This document shows positions 1-7,708 of a DNA stretch of 64,000 bases, piece after piece. This stretch comes from JAFAGO01 sp031987605 (GTDB taxonomy: Bacteria > Bacteroidota > Bacteroidia > Flavobacteriales > Weeksellaceae). Location: assembly GCA_031987605.1 (NCBI GenBank), contig DALZZF010000010.1:1-64000 (forward strand), in the 5' to 3' direction. The position numbers and the translations under genes were made by a program. Numbering within the stretch: the first letter of the stretch is position 1; every line of letters begins with the position of its first letter. The notes beneath the pieces were generated by a model. The model worked only from the letters and a program-made list of their open reading frames with translations, did no database searches and was not told the origin of the DNA.

Positions 1-169
1 GTTGATGTTGTTGATTTACAAATAATTGTATTTTTATTCAAAGTGAACAACGGGTATTTCTTCATTTTTCTTTACACTCTTTTTGGTAAAATTTGAAGTG
101 TTTCATAATTCCATTTATCATTTTTAGTTTTTACATTTTGGGCGCCAATTTCCGCCTTCCACTCCCGCT

Positions 170-198
170 TTTTGTGCGGCGCTTTGCACCGCACAAAA
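170..198. repeat. GC-rich hairpin TTTTGTGCGG/CCGCACAAAA
   Basis: A perfect 10-bp stem (170-179 with 189-198) with a 9-nt loop. It sits in a GC-rich patch (about 139-223) inside strongly AT-rich DNA. No run of T follows directly, so it looks like an interspersed repeat more than a terminator. A weaker relative of the flanking words (TTCAAGTTGGGACGC) occurs at about 31699-31713. Confidence 0.5.
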
Positions 199-375
199 GA
201 GCTCCGTTCAAGTCGGGGCGCGGAATCCTTTTTTCAATAAAATTGGTTTGCAATAATAAATTGTTTATTTCGAATTCATAGCAAAATCTGGGAACGATAA
301 AAAAGAAGGGGCAATGGCGACGATAAGAATCCGAAGAATTTAAATTTTTATAAAATAATAATTGTTGTTGAATTG

Positions 376-396
376 TTCGACCCCGAAGGGGTCGAA
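376..396. repeat. Palindrome TTCGACCCC-gaa-GGGGTCGAA
   Basis: Perfect 9-bp stem with a GAA loop. A second, unrelated stem (TGACCTC-ttc-GAGGTCA, 431-447) lies 35 bp downstream. It was considered as a tRNA T-arm and rejected because no other tRNA arms surround it. Confidence 0.55.
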
Positions 397-871
397 TCCC
401 ATTTAAACATCAGGAGTTTCTATAAAAATATGACCTCTTCGAGGTCACAAAAAATTAAAGATAGATATGCGCTGTCTTAACATCCTTTAAAAATCAATTG
501 AAATCACATGATTTTTTTTGCGAATTATAAATGTGCTGAAACCTTTACACACAATAATTGTCATTTTGAAGAAATCTAAATACTCTTTGTAGAGATGCTT
601 TCAGCATAACAAAAATAATTCCCCTCTCCTTTGGAGAGAGGTTAGGGGTGAGGACTTTGAGCCCAGATGCAAAATTTTGAGATTGAAATTTTTTGATTCT
701 TATCCATTTTGTATGAAAATTGATTTTTTTCAAATCATTATTAATGAGTAATATTCAATTATTTCTTTTTGAAGTAAAACGCTTTTGCGTTAAATTTAAG
801 AGATATATAGAACATTGTTGTCCCATAAAAAAATAAACAAATCGAAAAATGCAATATTAATAGGATAAATA

Positions 872-958
872 AACAGGTCGCTCCTTTGGAGCTTTGTTTT
901 CACTGGCTGATTTTTTTCTATTAACAGTAAATACAGAGCTCCAAAGGAGCGACCTGTT
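872..958. repeat. Perfect 22-bp inverted repeat with 43-nt loop
   Basis: The left arm (872-893, AACAGGTCGCTCCTTTGGAG plus CT) and the right arm (937-958) are exact reverse complements. A third, shorter copy of the right arm follows at about 968-983. A variant of the left arm, with CC for TT at the centre, occurs at 38585-38606, and both sites are followed by the word TTTCTATTAACAGT. This marks a dispersed extragenic palindrome family. Confidence 0.75.
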
Positions 959-1101
959 AATAGAAACCAAAGGAGCGACCTATTAATAAAATGTTCATTG
1001 TATTTCTAATTTTTATCGGACAACGATGAATTTAGAATTATTAAGCAGGATTTTTTGACGCTCGCTTCGCTCGCTCCCCAATTTTTAATTATTTTTGAAA
1101 A

Positions 1102-1767
1102 ATGAAATCACAAGAAACTTTCGACTATCTGAAACAATTTTTAACCGAGGAACGGCTTCAAAAAATTGAATACTTTTCCAGAGAAAGTTCAGATTTTATC
1201 CTTCCTGTAATGGAAGATGTGTATCAGTTTCGCAACGCCGCTGCTATTGTAAGAAGCGTGGAAGCGTGTGGTTTTCATAAGGTGGTTGCATTGGAAAAGG
1301 AAAATGTCTTCGATCCAAATCTTACGGTGACCAAAGGTGCGGAAACCTGGGTAGAAGTGGAAAAACTTCCCTGGAGTCTGAATTCTGTAAAGGAAGTGAA
1401 ATCCAGAGGATATAAAATTGTAGCCGTTTCTCCCGAAAAAAATGCAACCATGCTTCCGGATTTTGAGGTGAAAGAACCGATTGCGCTGTTTTTCGGAACA
1501 GAATTCAATGGGGTAACCGAAGAAATTCTCGAATTTGCTGATGAAACTTTGGCGATTCCGATGTATGGATTTACGCAGAGTTTTAATGTTTCAGTGGCGG
1601 CTGCCATTTGTCTGTACGAACTTAAGCAGAAAATCCTGAACTCAGGAATTGATGACAAACTTTCCGAAGAAAAAATTTTAGATCTGAAAATCCGCTGGGC
1701 TAAAAATTCAATTCCGAGCGGAGAGATGATTTTGCAGAAGTATTTGAGAGAAAATTTTTCAGAGTAA
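1102..1767 (+). CDS. TrmH/SpoU-family RNA 2'-O-methyltransferase
   Basis: This 221-residue protein is a SpoU-class SPOUT enzyme that methylates a ribose 2'-hydroxyl, probably of tRNA (TrmH type, guanosine 18), using S-adenosylmethionine. All three family motifs are present: RNAAAIVRS at residues 44-52, FFGTEFNGVTEE at 130-141 and IPMYGFTQSFNVSVAAA at 152-168, which builds the trefoil knot. Length fits stand-alone TrmH proteins. The tRNA target is inferred from general similarity only; other SpoU enzymes modify rRNA. It is monocistronic, lies just downstream of a repeat island, and converges with the hydrolase gene on the other strand. Confidence 0.88.
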   Translation: MKSQETFDYLKQFLTEERLQKIEYFSRESSDFILPVMEDVYQFRNAAAIVRSVEACGFHKVVALEKENVFDPNLTVTKGAETWVEVEKLPWSLNSVKEVKSRGYKIVAVSPEKNATMLPDFEVKEPIALFFGTEFNGVTEEILEFADETLAIPMYGFTQSFNVSVAAAICLYELKQKILNSGIDDKLSEEKILDLKIRWAKNSIPSGEMILQKYLRENFSE

Positions 1768-1776
1768 AAAAGATCC

Positions 1777-2307
1777 TCAATTTTCAGAAATGTATTTTTT
1801 GATTTCGGGGAGATATACCTGAAACATTTCCAATCGATGATTATCATTGGCATTAATCAATTTTACATTTTCAAAACAATTTTTAAATAGATTATTTTGA
1901 TTCAGGATTTCATCGTTTTTTGCAGAGATTATCAATGCGTTTTTTGGATTATTATATTTTTTGAGTTGTGATGCAATTTGCTCCGGAAATTCAAAATCTG
2001 CGATTATATTGCCAATATCCAAAAGCGGACTGGTTAAAATCAGGATTGATTCTTTTCCGTTTTCGGATAATTTTTCCCGAAGTTGATAAGCAAAGTTTGC
2101 ACCTGTGGAATCTCCGATTATTATAGGCTTTACGGTGTTTGTTAATCTTATTTCTGCTTCATCCAAAAGTGATTCAATTACGCTTTGATTATTCCATTGA
2201 ATACAATCATAATTAAATTGGTCTTGAAAATAATTTTTAATTTCCCGGAATTTTCTGGAGTTTCTGTCTGAACCTAATCCGTGGAAATAGAGAATTGTAG
2301 GTTTCAT
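1777..2307 (-). CDS. YqiA/YcfP-like alpha/beta-fold hydrolase
   Basis: A 176-residue single-domain hydrolase. The N-terminus (YFHGLGSD) gives the oxyanion-hole region, and GDSTG at 65-69 is a GxSxG nucleophile elbow with Ser67. Asp132 (in ISAKNDE) and His157 (in NDNHRLE) are in the right order and spacing to complete the triad. Size and motif layout match the YqiA/YcfP (UPF0227-like) esterases. The physiological substrate is unknown. It ends 9 bp from the convergent methyltransferase gene. Confidence 0.75.
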   Translation of the reverse strand: MKPTILYFHGLGSDRNSRKFREIKNYFQDQFNYDCIQWNNQSVIESLLDEAEIRLTNTVKPIIIGDSTGANFAYQLREKLSENGKESILILTSPLLDIGNIIADFEFPEQIASQLKKYNNPKNALIISAKNDEILNQNNLFKNCFENVKLINANDNHRLEMFQVYLPEIKKYISEN

Positions 2308-2335
2308 TTTTTATCAATTAAACCGAAATTAGGTA

Positions 2336-3445
2336 TTAAAAAATGGTTATTAGTTTTTCTATTTTTTCTTTTATGTTTTCAACTTTTTTTAGTTTTAGAT
2401 CTTGTAACGAAATCATTTTATATTCCAACCATCTCTGTTTGTTTTTTTCATTTTTGTCAACCACTCTAAAACCTAAATTATAAAATTCATTTGATTTTTC
2501 TTCAGGGGTATTGAAGATATTAATCACCGGGTATTTGTTGGAATTTTTAAAACGGAAATTTATACGATAATTGTGGACTTTTGATTTTAAATCAATGCTT
2601 TTTCTATTATCTTTCTCATAATTAATGATTTGCACTTCCCAATTCAAAAATTTGTTTTGTAAAATATTATAGAGCGTATTGATAAAATCCAATTGTAAAC
2701 TTTCGATTGTATTTTCATAATTATTAAATATTTCTTTCGAAGCTTCAAGGTTTTCGGAAATTATTTTTTGGATTTCTAATGCCATTTTAGTATTGGTTGT
2801 TTGGTTCGTTAATTTTTTGATAAGATAGATGTATTGTTTCAAAATTTCCCGTAACATGGGCTTGTCATATGCCAATTTTGCACATTCTTCTATCCAATTC
2901 AGAATGTCTTTTTCGTAAGAAACGGAAGTGTATATTTCTTTCTCTTTGTTCTCTTCTTCCGAAATTTGTTTGCTTTCAAAACCATTTATAGTCAGGAAAA
3001 ATAATTTTGCATTCGGATATTGATTTTTGTATCGGTAGAGTTGATTTTTTTGTTCACCGGCGTAAATTTTATTTTCAATTACAAAAATTTTGTCGGAAGA
3101 ATTATCAGCATTTTTTTCTTTTACAATAATATCCAATCTTCCGCCTTCTGTTTTATCTTCATTGATTTTCCCAATGTGTTCTTCTTTTAATGAGACAGCA
3201 TTTTTATAATCAATTGTAAAATCATTGCCTACGATTTTCTCCACAAATAATTGAAGCGGTTTTTCGTCTAATCCATGGGTCCCGTTTGGATTTAAAAGCT
3301 CGGCTATTAAAGCTGAATGTGTGAAAACTTCATCACTTTCCATAGACATTATTGAAAAAATATTGAAATTCTCTCCCGATATTTTTTTATATTCTTCATA
3401 TTTTTCCTTGATGGAATTGATTTCTTTTAGAAAACTATAATTCAT
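2336..3445 (-). CDS. PD-(D/E)XK nuclease superfamily protein
   Basis: A protein of about 369 residues of the PD-(D/E)XK nuclease superfamily (PDDEXK_4-like). From the ATG start, the family's N-terminal sequence (EVFTHSALIAELLNP, about 39-53) is followed by GGRLDIIV with Asp105 and by VIENKI with Glu124 and Lys126, the expected metal-binding D...ExK core. The C-terminal half is a helical region of unknown role. An in-frame TTG at 3478 would add 11 Asn/Lys-rich residues; the ATG at 3445 was preferred because the family-like sequence begins there. No methyltransferase, ATPase or specificity gene is adjacent, so it is an orphan, perhaps a defence or DNA-repair nuclease. Confidence 0.75.
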   Translation of the reverse strand: MNYSFLKEINSIKEKYEEYKKISGENFNIFSIMSMESDEVFTHSALIAELLNPNGTHGLDEKPLQLFVEKIVGNDFTIDYKNAVSLKEEHIGKINEDKTEGGRLDIIVKEKNADNSSDKIFVIENKIYAGEQKNQLYRYKNQYPNAKLFFLTINGFESKQISEEENKEKEIYTSVSYEKDILNWIEECAKLAYDKPMLREILKQYIYLIKKLTNQTTNTKMALEIQKIISENLEASKEIFNNYENTIESLQLDFINTLYNILQNKFLNWEVQIINYEKDNRKSIDLKSKVHNYRINFRFKNSNKYPVINIFNTPEEKSNEFYNLGFRVVDKNEKNKQRWLEYKMISLQDLKLKKVENIKEKIEKLITIF

Positions 3446-3482
3446 AAATTTTTTATTTTTTTTAAAAATATTATCCAATTTC

Positions 3483-3581
3483 TTAAATGATTGCTAAAAA
3501 TCCATATAACTGATTATTTGTCAAAGCTCCATCAATATAGAATAAAGCCTTTCCATATTTTTTATCTTTAATTTCAGGCAT
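3483..3581 (-). CDS. Possible 32-residue small protein
   Basis: A short ATG-to-TAA frame of 33 codons lies directly upstream of the nuclease gene on the same strand. It encodes MPEIKDKKYGKALFYIDGA and a short tail ending YGFLAII. The composition looks protein-like rather than random (Lys-rich start, hydrophobic end). I do not recognise it. It could be a real small protein, a leader peptide for the nuclease gene, or the remains of a longer gene. Confidence 0.25.
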   Translation of the reverse strand: MPEIKDKKYGKALFYIDGALTNNQLYGFLAII

Positions 3582-3648
3582 AATAATTTTTTTCAATTCT
3601 CAAAATTACCGCTAAAACCAGTCTCATTTCTTTCCCAATTTTTCCCAA

Positions 3649-3679
3649 TTTGTTTGCGCAGGAATATTTGCTATTTTTG
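3649..3679 (+). promoter_or_regulatory. Bacteroidetes-type promoter with near-leaderless start
   Basis: TTTG at 3649-3652 and TATTTTTG at 3672-3679 match the Bacteroidetes -33 and -7 boxes with a 19-bp spacer. Transcription would then start almost at the ATG at 3685, which implies a very short or absent leader. Confidence 0.45.
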
Positions 3680-3684
3680 AAGGT

Positions 3685-4863
3685 ATGAAAAGCGTTCTGA
3701 AAGAAGAATTTGAAGCATTATATTTCCGCGAATTGTCCACCGTAAAAGGTTTGGAACATCTTTCCGCACAGATTCCGATCTCCAAAAACACGCTTCGCCG
3801 TTTTCTCGGCAAAATGAAATCCGACAGTAATCTCTCGTTAGATTCTCTCAATACGATATGCATGTTTCTGAATTACAAAGATTTTGAAGATTTCAAAAAA
3901 CGAAAACAGAAAGAACCGGATTCTGAATTAGACGAAGGAACAAGAGCTTTTTACGATTTCCTGAAACTCAGAAAACCCAAGCAAGAAAGTGAATCGGTCT
4001 TCCAGAACATCAATATCATCAGTGCGGAAAAAATTATCAGTAATCCCAAATTGCTGCATTCTTTTTTTTGTGAATACAAAGATTCTTCCGATGTTCTGGA
4101 ATATGTTCTTGGTTGGCACCCGACTTATGACAGGTTTGCTTTTTCCGATTATCAGAAGATTTTGCTCGCTCTTGCGTCATATACCAAAATTTTGCATTTC
4201 GCGGTTTTTGCAAATTCTATCGTAATTACCGGAAAATTTTTGTCGGAAAATAATGCCGGAATCAACAGGAATTTTGAGGATTTGGAAAAGTCTTTCAAAA
4301 AAATGAAAAAGGAATTTGGGAATCGTTACATTTTTCCGGTTGCAAGATTTGCGGCTGCAAAGCTGTTTGTTTTGTTTTCGCAAAATTCCGTGAATCTGAA
4401 CAGTTTCATTACTGAACAATTTCAGCTCCCTGAATCCGAAAATTTTGATGAATTGCAGGCGATTGTTTTCAAGGTTCATTTTGCAGATGCACTCAATATT
4501 ATTGGAAAATATAACGAAGCAGAAGAACTGCTAAAACCTTATGATGAAAAGAATTTTGATGTGTTCTGGAGCAGGTGTTATCCCGAAAAATATAAATATC
4601 TTTTTTCGGTAGTCAGGATGATGGCATTATTGGGGAATGGGAAAAAAGATGAAGCGGGAGATTATTTTAAAAACAGTAATTTCAACTTTAAAGACCGGCA
4701 TCTCACTTTCGATATTGCGTCTTATATTAAATTACAATACTTTACTTTAGGGCATTTTCTTGATGAAAATAATTCTTTTCGCTATTTTGAAAATATGCAG
4801 AATAGTATCGAAAAAACCGGATTTTCATATTGGAACCAAATTTTTGAACGATTGAAATGTTGA
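3685..4863 (+). CDS. Unrecognised protein, HTH-like N-terminus and helical repeats
   Basis: I do not recognise this 392-residue soluble protein. Residues about 18-75 resemble a helix-turn-helix region (ISKNTLRRFLGK, then LDSLNTICMFLNYKDFEDF). A Lys-rich linker follows near 70-90. The remainder is all-helical with Leu/Phe/Tyr periodicity and an AEELLKPYDE-type stretch that resembles TPR-like repeats. There is no signal peptide or membrane segment. The architecture suggests a DNA-binding or signalling protein with a TPR-like sensor half, but this is inference. Its stop overlaps the start of the next gene by 7 bp, so the two are probably co-translated. Confidence 0.6.
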   Translation: MKSVLKEEFEALYFRELSTVKGLEHLSAQIPISKNTLRRFLGKMKSDSNLSLDSLNTICMFLNYKDFEDFKKRKQKEPDSELDEGTRAFYDFLKLRKPKQESESVFQNINIISAEKIISNPKLLHSFFCEYKDSSDVLEYVLGWHPTYDRFAFSDYQKILLALASYTKILHFAVFANSIVITGKFLSENNAGINRNFEDLEKSFKKMKKEFGNRYIFPVARFAAAKLFVLFSQNSVNLNSFITEQFQLPESENFDELQAIVFKVHFADALNIIGKYNEAEELLKPYDEKNFDVFWSRCYPEKYKYLFSVVRMMALLGNGKKDEAGDYFKNSNFNFKDRHLTFDIASYIKLQYFTLGHFLDENNSFRYFENMQNSIEKTGFSYWNQIFERLKC

Positions 4864-5714
4864 GTTTCCTGATTATTTTTGTTGGGCATTTTGCTTATGG
4901 AATTACAAATGTACTCTGGAAAAATCCGAGAAATAAAATAAGCACCTTTCCACTTATTGCCCTCAGAAGTTTGGGCTGTTTGCTTCTGTTTTCCACCATT
5001 TTTTTGTTTTCGGATTATAAATTCCCGAAATTAAATGTTCAGGAATTCTTGCAAATTTTCGGGATTTGTATCATCAATTCTTTGGGATTGGTTTTTTATG
5101 TTCAATCAATGAAATTTGGAAATGCCAACAAAATTGTTGGGTTAGGTAAACTGAATATCGTAATCTGGATACTGATCAGCATTTTTATTTTTCAGGAAAA
5201 CATTCCACCCCAAAAAATATTTCTTGGCATTTTGGTCTCCATAGGAATTTTTCTTGTGGATTCGGATAAAAATAAAAAGGTGAATTTGAAACCTTCCAAA
5301 GCATTGATATTTACAGTTTTATCAAGAGTATTTTGGTCGACTGCATTTTTATTTATTCCGTACATTAAAGAATATGGAATCCTTTTATTTTGTATGATTT
5401 TGGAACTGGCGGTTTTTTCGGTCAGTATATCCGCATCATGTATTCAGAGAAGTAAAATAGAATTTAAAAATGTAGAAAGAAAGACTTTCGCCGAAATCAT
5501 GGTATTAATTATTTTAGGATGTTCAGGAACATTGTGTCTCAATTTTGCTCTTGCACAAATGAGCATTTTTTTATTTGCGATTTTAGCATTGCTGGAGCCA
5601 ATTGTAGGATTGCTTTTCGCCAGGATTTATTACAAAGAAAAACTGGAAATCCCGCAAATAATCGGAATTACAATGTCTCTGGTCTCTTCTTTTATTATGA
5701 CCATTCGGTTTTGA
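4857..5714 (+). CDS. EamA-type (DMT superfamily) membrane transporter
   Basis: A 285-residue polytopic inner-membrane protein with about ten hydrophobic segments in two similar halves, as in EamA/RhaT drug/metabolite transporters. The second half ends with the typical ALLEPIVGLLFARIYYKE helix pair, in which a Glu-Pro sits in the penultimate membrane segment. The substrate cannot be read from the sequence. It overlaps the upstream helical protein by 7 bp and is probably translated with it, so that protein may regulate or assist this transporter. Confidence 0.75.
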   Translation: MLSFLIIFVGHFAYGITNVLWKNPRNKISTFPLIALRSLGCLLLFSTIFLFSDYKFPKLNVQEFLQIFGICIINSLGLVFYVQSMKFGNANKIVGLGKLNIVIWILISIFIFQENIPPQKIFLGILVSIGIFLVDSDKNKKVNLKPSKALIFTVLSRVFWSTAFLFIPYIKEYGILLFCMILELAVFSVSISASCIQRSKIEFKNVERKTFAEIMVLIILGCSGTLCLNFALAQMSIFLFAILALLEPIVGLLFARIYYKEKLEIPQIIGITMSLVSSFIMTIRF

Positions 5715-5886
5715 TGATGAATGAAAAAATGGGCAGTCAATTCCGTTAAAAGCGGAAAAGAAATTCTTGAAAAATTTCTAAGCGAACCAAATGCTCATCA
5801 TTAATGTTGTTTGTGTGACAATGTAGAAAAATGCTGATTTTTTCCCAAATAAAATGTTTTTTTGTAATGATGAAAATATGGGAAAA

Positions 5887-5929
5887 GCCACGAAGTGGCG
5901 AAATCAATAGCATAGTGCAAAGCGCTATG
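5887..5929. repeat. Paired palindromes between convergent genes
   Basis: GCCAC-gaa-GTGGC (5887-5899) is followed 11 bp later by CATAGTGC-aaa-GCGCTATG (5911-5929, one G-U pair). They lie between the convergent transporter and rsmE genes. No clear T-run follows, so an extragenic palindrome is likelier than a classical terminator. The rest of 5715-5958 shows no gene. Confidence 0.45.
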
Positions 5930-5958
5930 AAAATTTCAAAAAAAATGAAATCCAAATT

Positions 5959-6663
5959 CTAATTTCCAGATTTCAGCATTTTGCCGTAATTCCAAGCGGC
6001 AACGAAAATTCCGGCAGTTTCAGTGCGCAAACGTTGACTTCCTAATGAGATTCCCCGAATTCCGTTTTGAGCCAAAAGTTCTATTTCATGGGTGGAAAAA
6101 TCGCCTTCAGGACCAATAAGAACGGTGTATTCTGAAAGTTCCGGGATTTCATTAATCGAGATTCTTTCCAGTTTTTCATCACAATGCGCCACAAAAGTTG
6201 TTTCCGGATTTTGAATGGAAACAAAGCTGGAAAATTTCGTGAGGTCATTCAGTTTCGGAAAATGAGCACGCAAACTCTGTTTGGATGCGGAAATCGCCTG
6301 TTTCTGAAACCGCTCAAAATTCAGGTTTTTACGTTCAGATTTTTCAGTGAGTAGAAAACTGATTTCCGAAATGCCCATTTCTACGGCTTTCTCTACGAAA
6401 AATTCGGTACGGTCGATGTTTTTGGTGGGAGCGATGGCAATGTGCAGTTTTGGAGAAAAATCAGGCAGATTTTCTTTCAATTCATCGGCTTTCAAGGAAA
6501 CTTTTTTTCCTTCAATCCGTAAAATTCCGGTGGCCAGATTTCCCATTCCGTCGGTAATTGAAATGGTTTCGCCGTCTTTCATCCTCAAAACTTTGAGAAT
6601 GTGCTGTTGTTCCTCTTCGTTGATTTTTATTTCCGGGAAAATCTGTCCGTAGAAAAGTTTCAT
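5959..6663 (-). CDS. rsmE: 16S rRNA (uracil-1498-N3)-methyltransferase
   Basis: This 234-residue SPOUT enzyme methylates N3 of U1498 in 16S rRNA within the 30S subunit. The N-terminal PUA-like part (HILKVLRMKDGE, about 22-33) is followed by the SPOUT domain, with LIGPEGDFS in the SAM-binding knot and SLGSQRLRTETAGIFV near the C-terminus, which are the signature elements of RsmE. Length is typical. It lies 6 bp downstream of tsaD on the same strand and is probably co-transcribed, giving a translation-quality pair. Confidence 0.95.
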   Translation of the reverse strand: MKLFYGQIFPEIKINEEEQQHILKVLRMKDGETISITDGMGNLATGILRIEGKKVSLKADELKENLPDFSPKLHIAIAPTKNIDRTEFFVEKAVEMGISEISFLLTEKSERKNLNFERFQKQAISASKQSLRAHFPKLNDLTKFSSFVSIQNPETTFVAHCDEKLERISINEIPELSEYTVLIGPEGDFSTHEIELLAQNGIRGISLGSQRLRTETAGIFVAAWNYGKMLKSGN

Positions 6664-6669
6664 TTCTCT

Positions 6670-7704
6670 TTATTTTTTAAAAACCTCTTCCATATCATAC
6701 CGTGCCGAAGCCGCTACCGATAAATCTGCAAATTCTCCTTTTTCGTATTTTAATTTCCCAACCAGTGCAATCATAGCTGCGTTATCCGTGGTGTATTCAA
6801 ATTTTGGGATGTAAATCTTCCAGCCTAATTTTTCGCCATTATTCACCATTGCATTTCTTAATCCTGAATTTGCGGAAACACCACCGGCAATCGCCACTTC
6901 TTTAATATTCAAATCTTTGGCTGCTTTTTCCAGTTTGTCCATTAACACATCAATAATGGTTTTCTGAACAGAAGCACAGAGATCATGAATGTTATCTTTT
7001 ATAAAATCGGGATTTTTTTTCAATTCTTTCTGAACGAAATATAAAACCGAAGTTTTCACACCGCTGAAAGAATAGTTGTATCCTTCCATTTTTGGTTTTC
7101 CAAACTGAAATGCATTGGGATTTCCTTCTTTTGCAAGCCGGTCAACAATCGGACCTGCGGGATAATCGAGTTCAAAAATTTTTCCGATTTTATCGAATGC
7201 TTCTCCAGCAGCATCATCAATGGTTTTCCCGATAATGTCCATATCGAAATAATCTTTCACCAGAACAATCATCGTATGTCCGCCGCTTACCGTTAAACAC
7301 AAAAACGGAAATTTGGGTGGCGAAGGATTGGCATCATCAATAAAATGGGCTAAAATATGCGCCTGAAGATGGTTGACTTCGATGAGCGGAACATTCAAAC
7401 TCATCGCAAGAGACTTTGCAAAAGACGTTCCCACAAGCAAAGATCCCAAAAGTCCGGGACCTCGTGTAAAAGCAATCGCAGAAAGTTCTTTTTGTAGTAT
7501 ATTTGCTTTCGAAAGCGATTGGTCGATTACCGGGATGATGTTCATTTGATGTGCCCGTGAAGCCAGTTCCGGAACTACACCACCATAATCATTGTGTATT
7601 TTCTGGCTGGCTGCAACGTTGGAAAGGATTTGGGTACCTTTGATTACGGCAGCGGAAGTATCATCACAGGACGATTCAATGGCTAAAAGGATTGGTTCGC
7701 TCAT
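6670..7704 (-). CDS. tsaD: tRNA N6-threonylcarbamoyladenosine transferase TsaD
   Basis: TsaD (Kae1/YgjD/Gcp) transfers the threonylcarbamoyl group to A37 of ANN-decoding tRNAs, working with TsaB and TsaE, neither of which is in this window. The start MSEPILLAIESSCDDTSAA at 7704 gives 344 residues, the usual length. An upstream extension to 7767 was rejected because it adds a non-conserved tail that would cover the tamB start. Metal ligands His112 and His116 lie in VNHLQAH, and later motifs include SGGHTMIV and AGGVSANSGLR. It starts head to head with tamB, 4 bp apart. Confidence 0.96.
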   Translation of the reverse strand: MSEPILLAIESSCDDTSAAVIKGTQILSNVAASQKIHNDYGGVVPELASRAHQMNIIPVIDQSLSKANILQKELSAIAFTRGPGLLGSLLVGTSFAKSLAMSLNVPLIEVNHLQAHILAHFIDDANPSPPKFPFLCLTVSGGHTMIVLVKDYFDMDIIGKTIDDAAGEAFDKIGKIFELDYPAGPIVDRLAKEGNPNAFQFGKPKMEGYNYSFSGVKTSVLYFVQKELKKNPDFIKDNIHDLCASVQKTIIDVLMDKLEKAAKDLNIKEVAIAGGVSANSGLRNAMVNNGEKLGWKIYIPKFEYTTDNAAMIALVGKLKYEKGEFADLSVAASARYDMEEVFKK

Positions 7705-7708
7705 ATCT

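Larger units (their letters stand above)
1..1101. other. Gene-free repeat island
   Basis: No convincing gene was seen here. Short open frames exist but match nothing recognisable and run through palindromes. The stretch holds at least five palindromic or repeated segments (hairpins at 170-198, 376-396 and 431-447, a GGAGAG-type repeat near 621-652, a 22-bp perfect inverted repeat at 872-958 with a third partial copy after it). Some of these motifs recur elsewhere in the window, near 38585. The left edge of the window may hide the end of a neighbouring gene. Confidence 0.6.

Noticed and set aside
93..281. Open frame of 62 codons at the left end
   Set aside because: It runs through a GC-rich palindrome, has a repeat-like composition and shows no recognisable domain.
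376..396. Possible tRNA T-arm (TTCGA words)
   Set aside because: It is a simple 9-bp palindrome; no acceptor, D or anticodon arms can be folded around it.
5746..5955. Minus-strand open frame upstream of rsmE's stop
   Set aside because: It covers the palindrome pair between convergent genes and has no recognisable domain.
7592..7708. N-terminal extension of the TamB-like protein
   Set aside because: It would read antisense through the conserved N-terminus of tsaD; the ATG at 7709 gives a normal charged cytoplasmic start before the membrane anchor.
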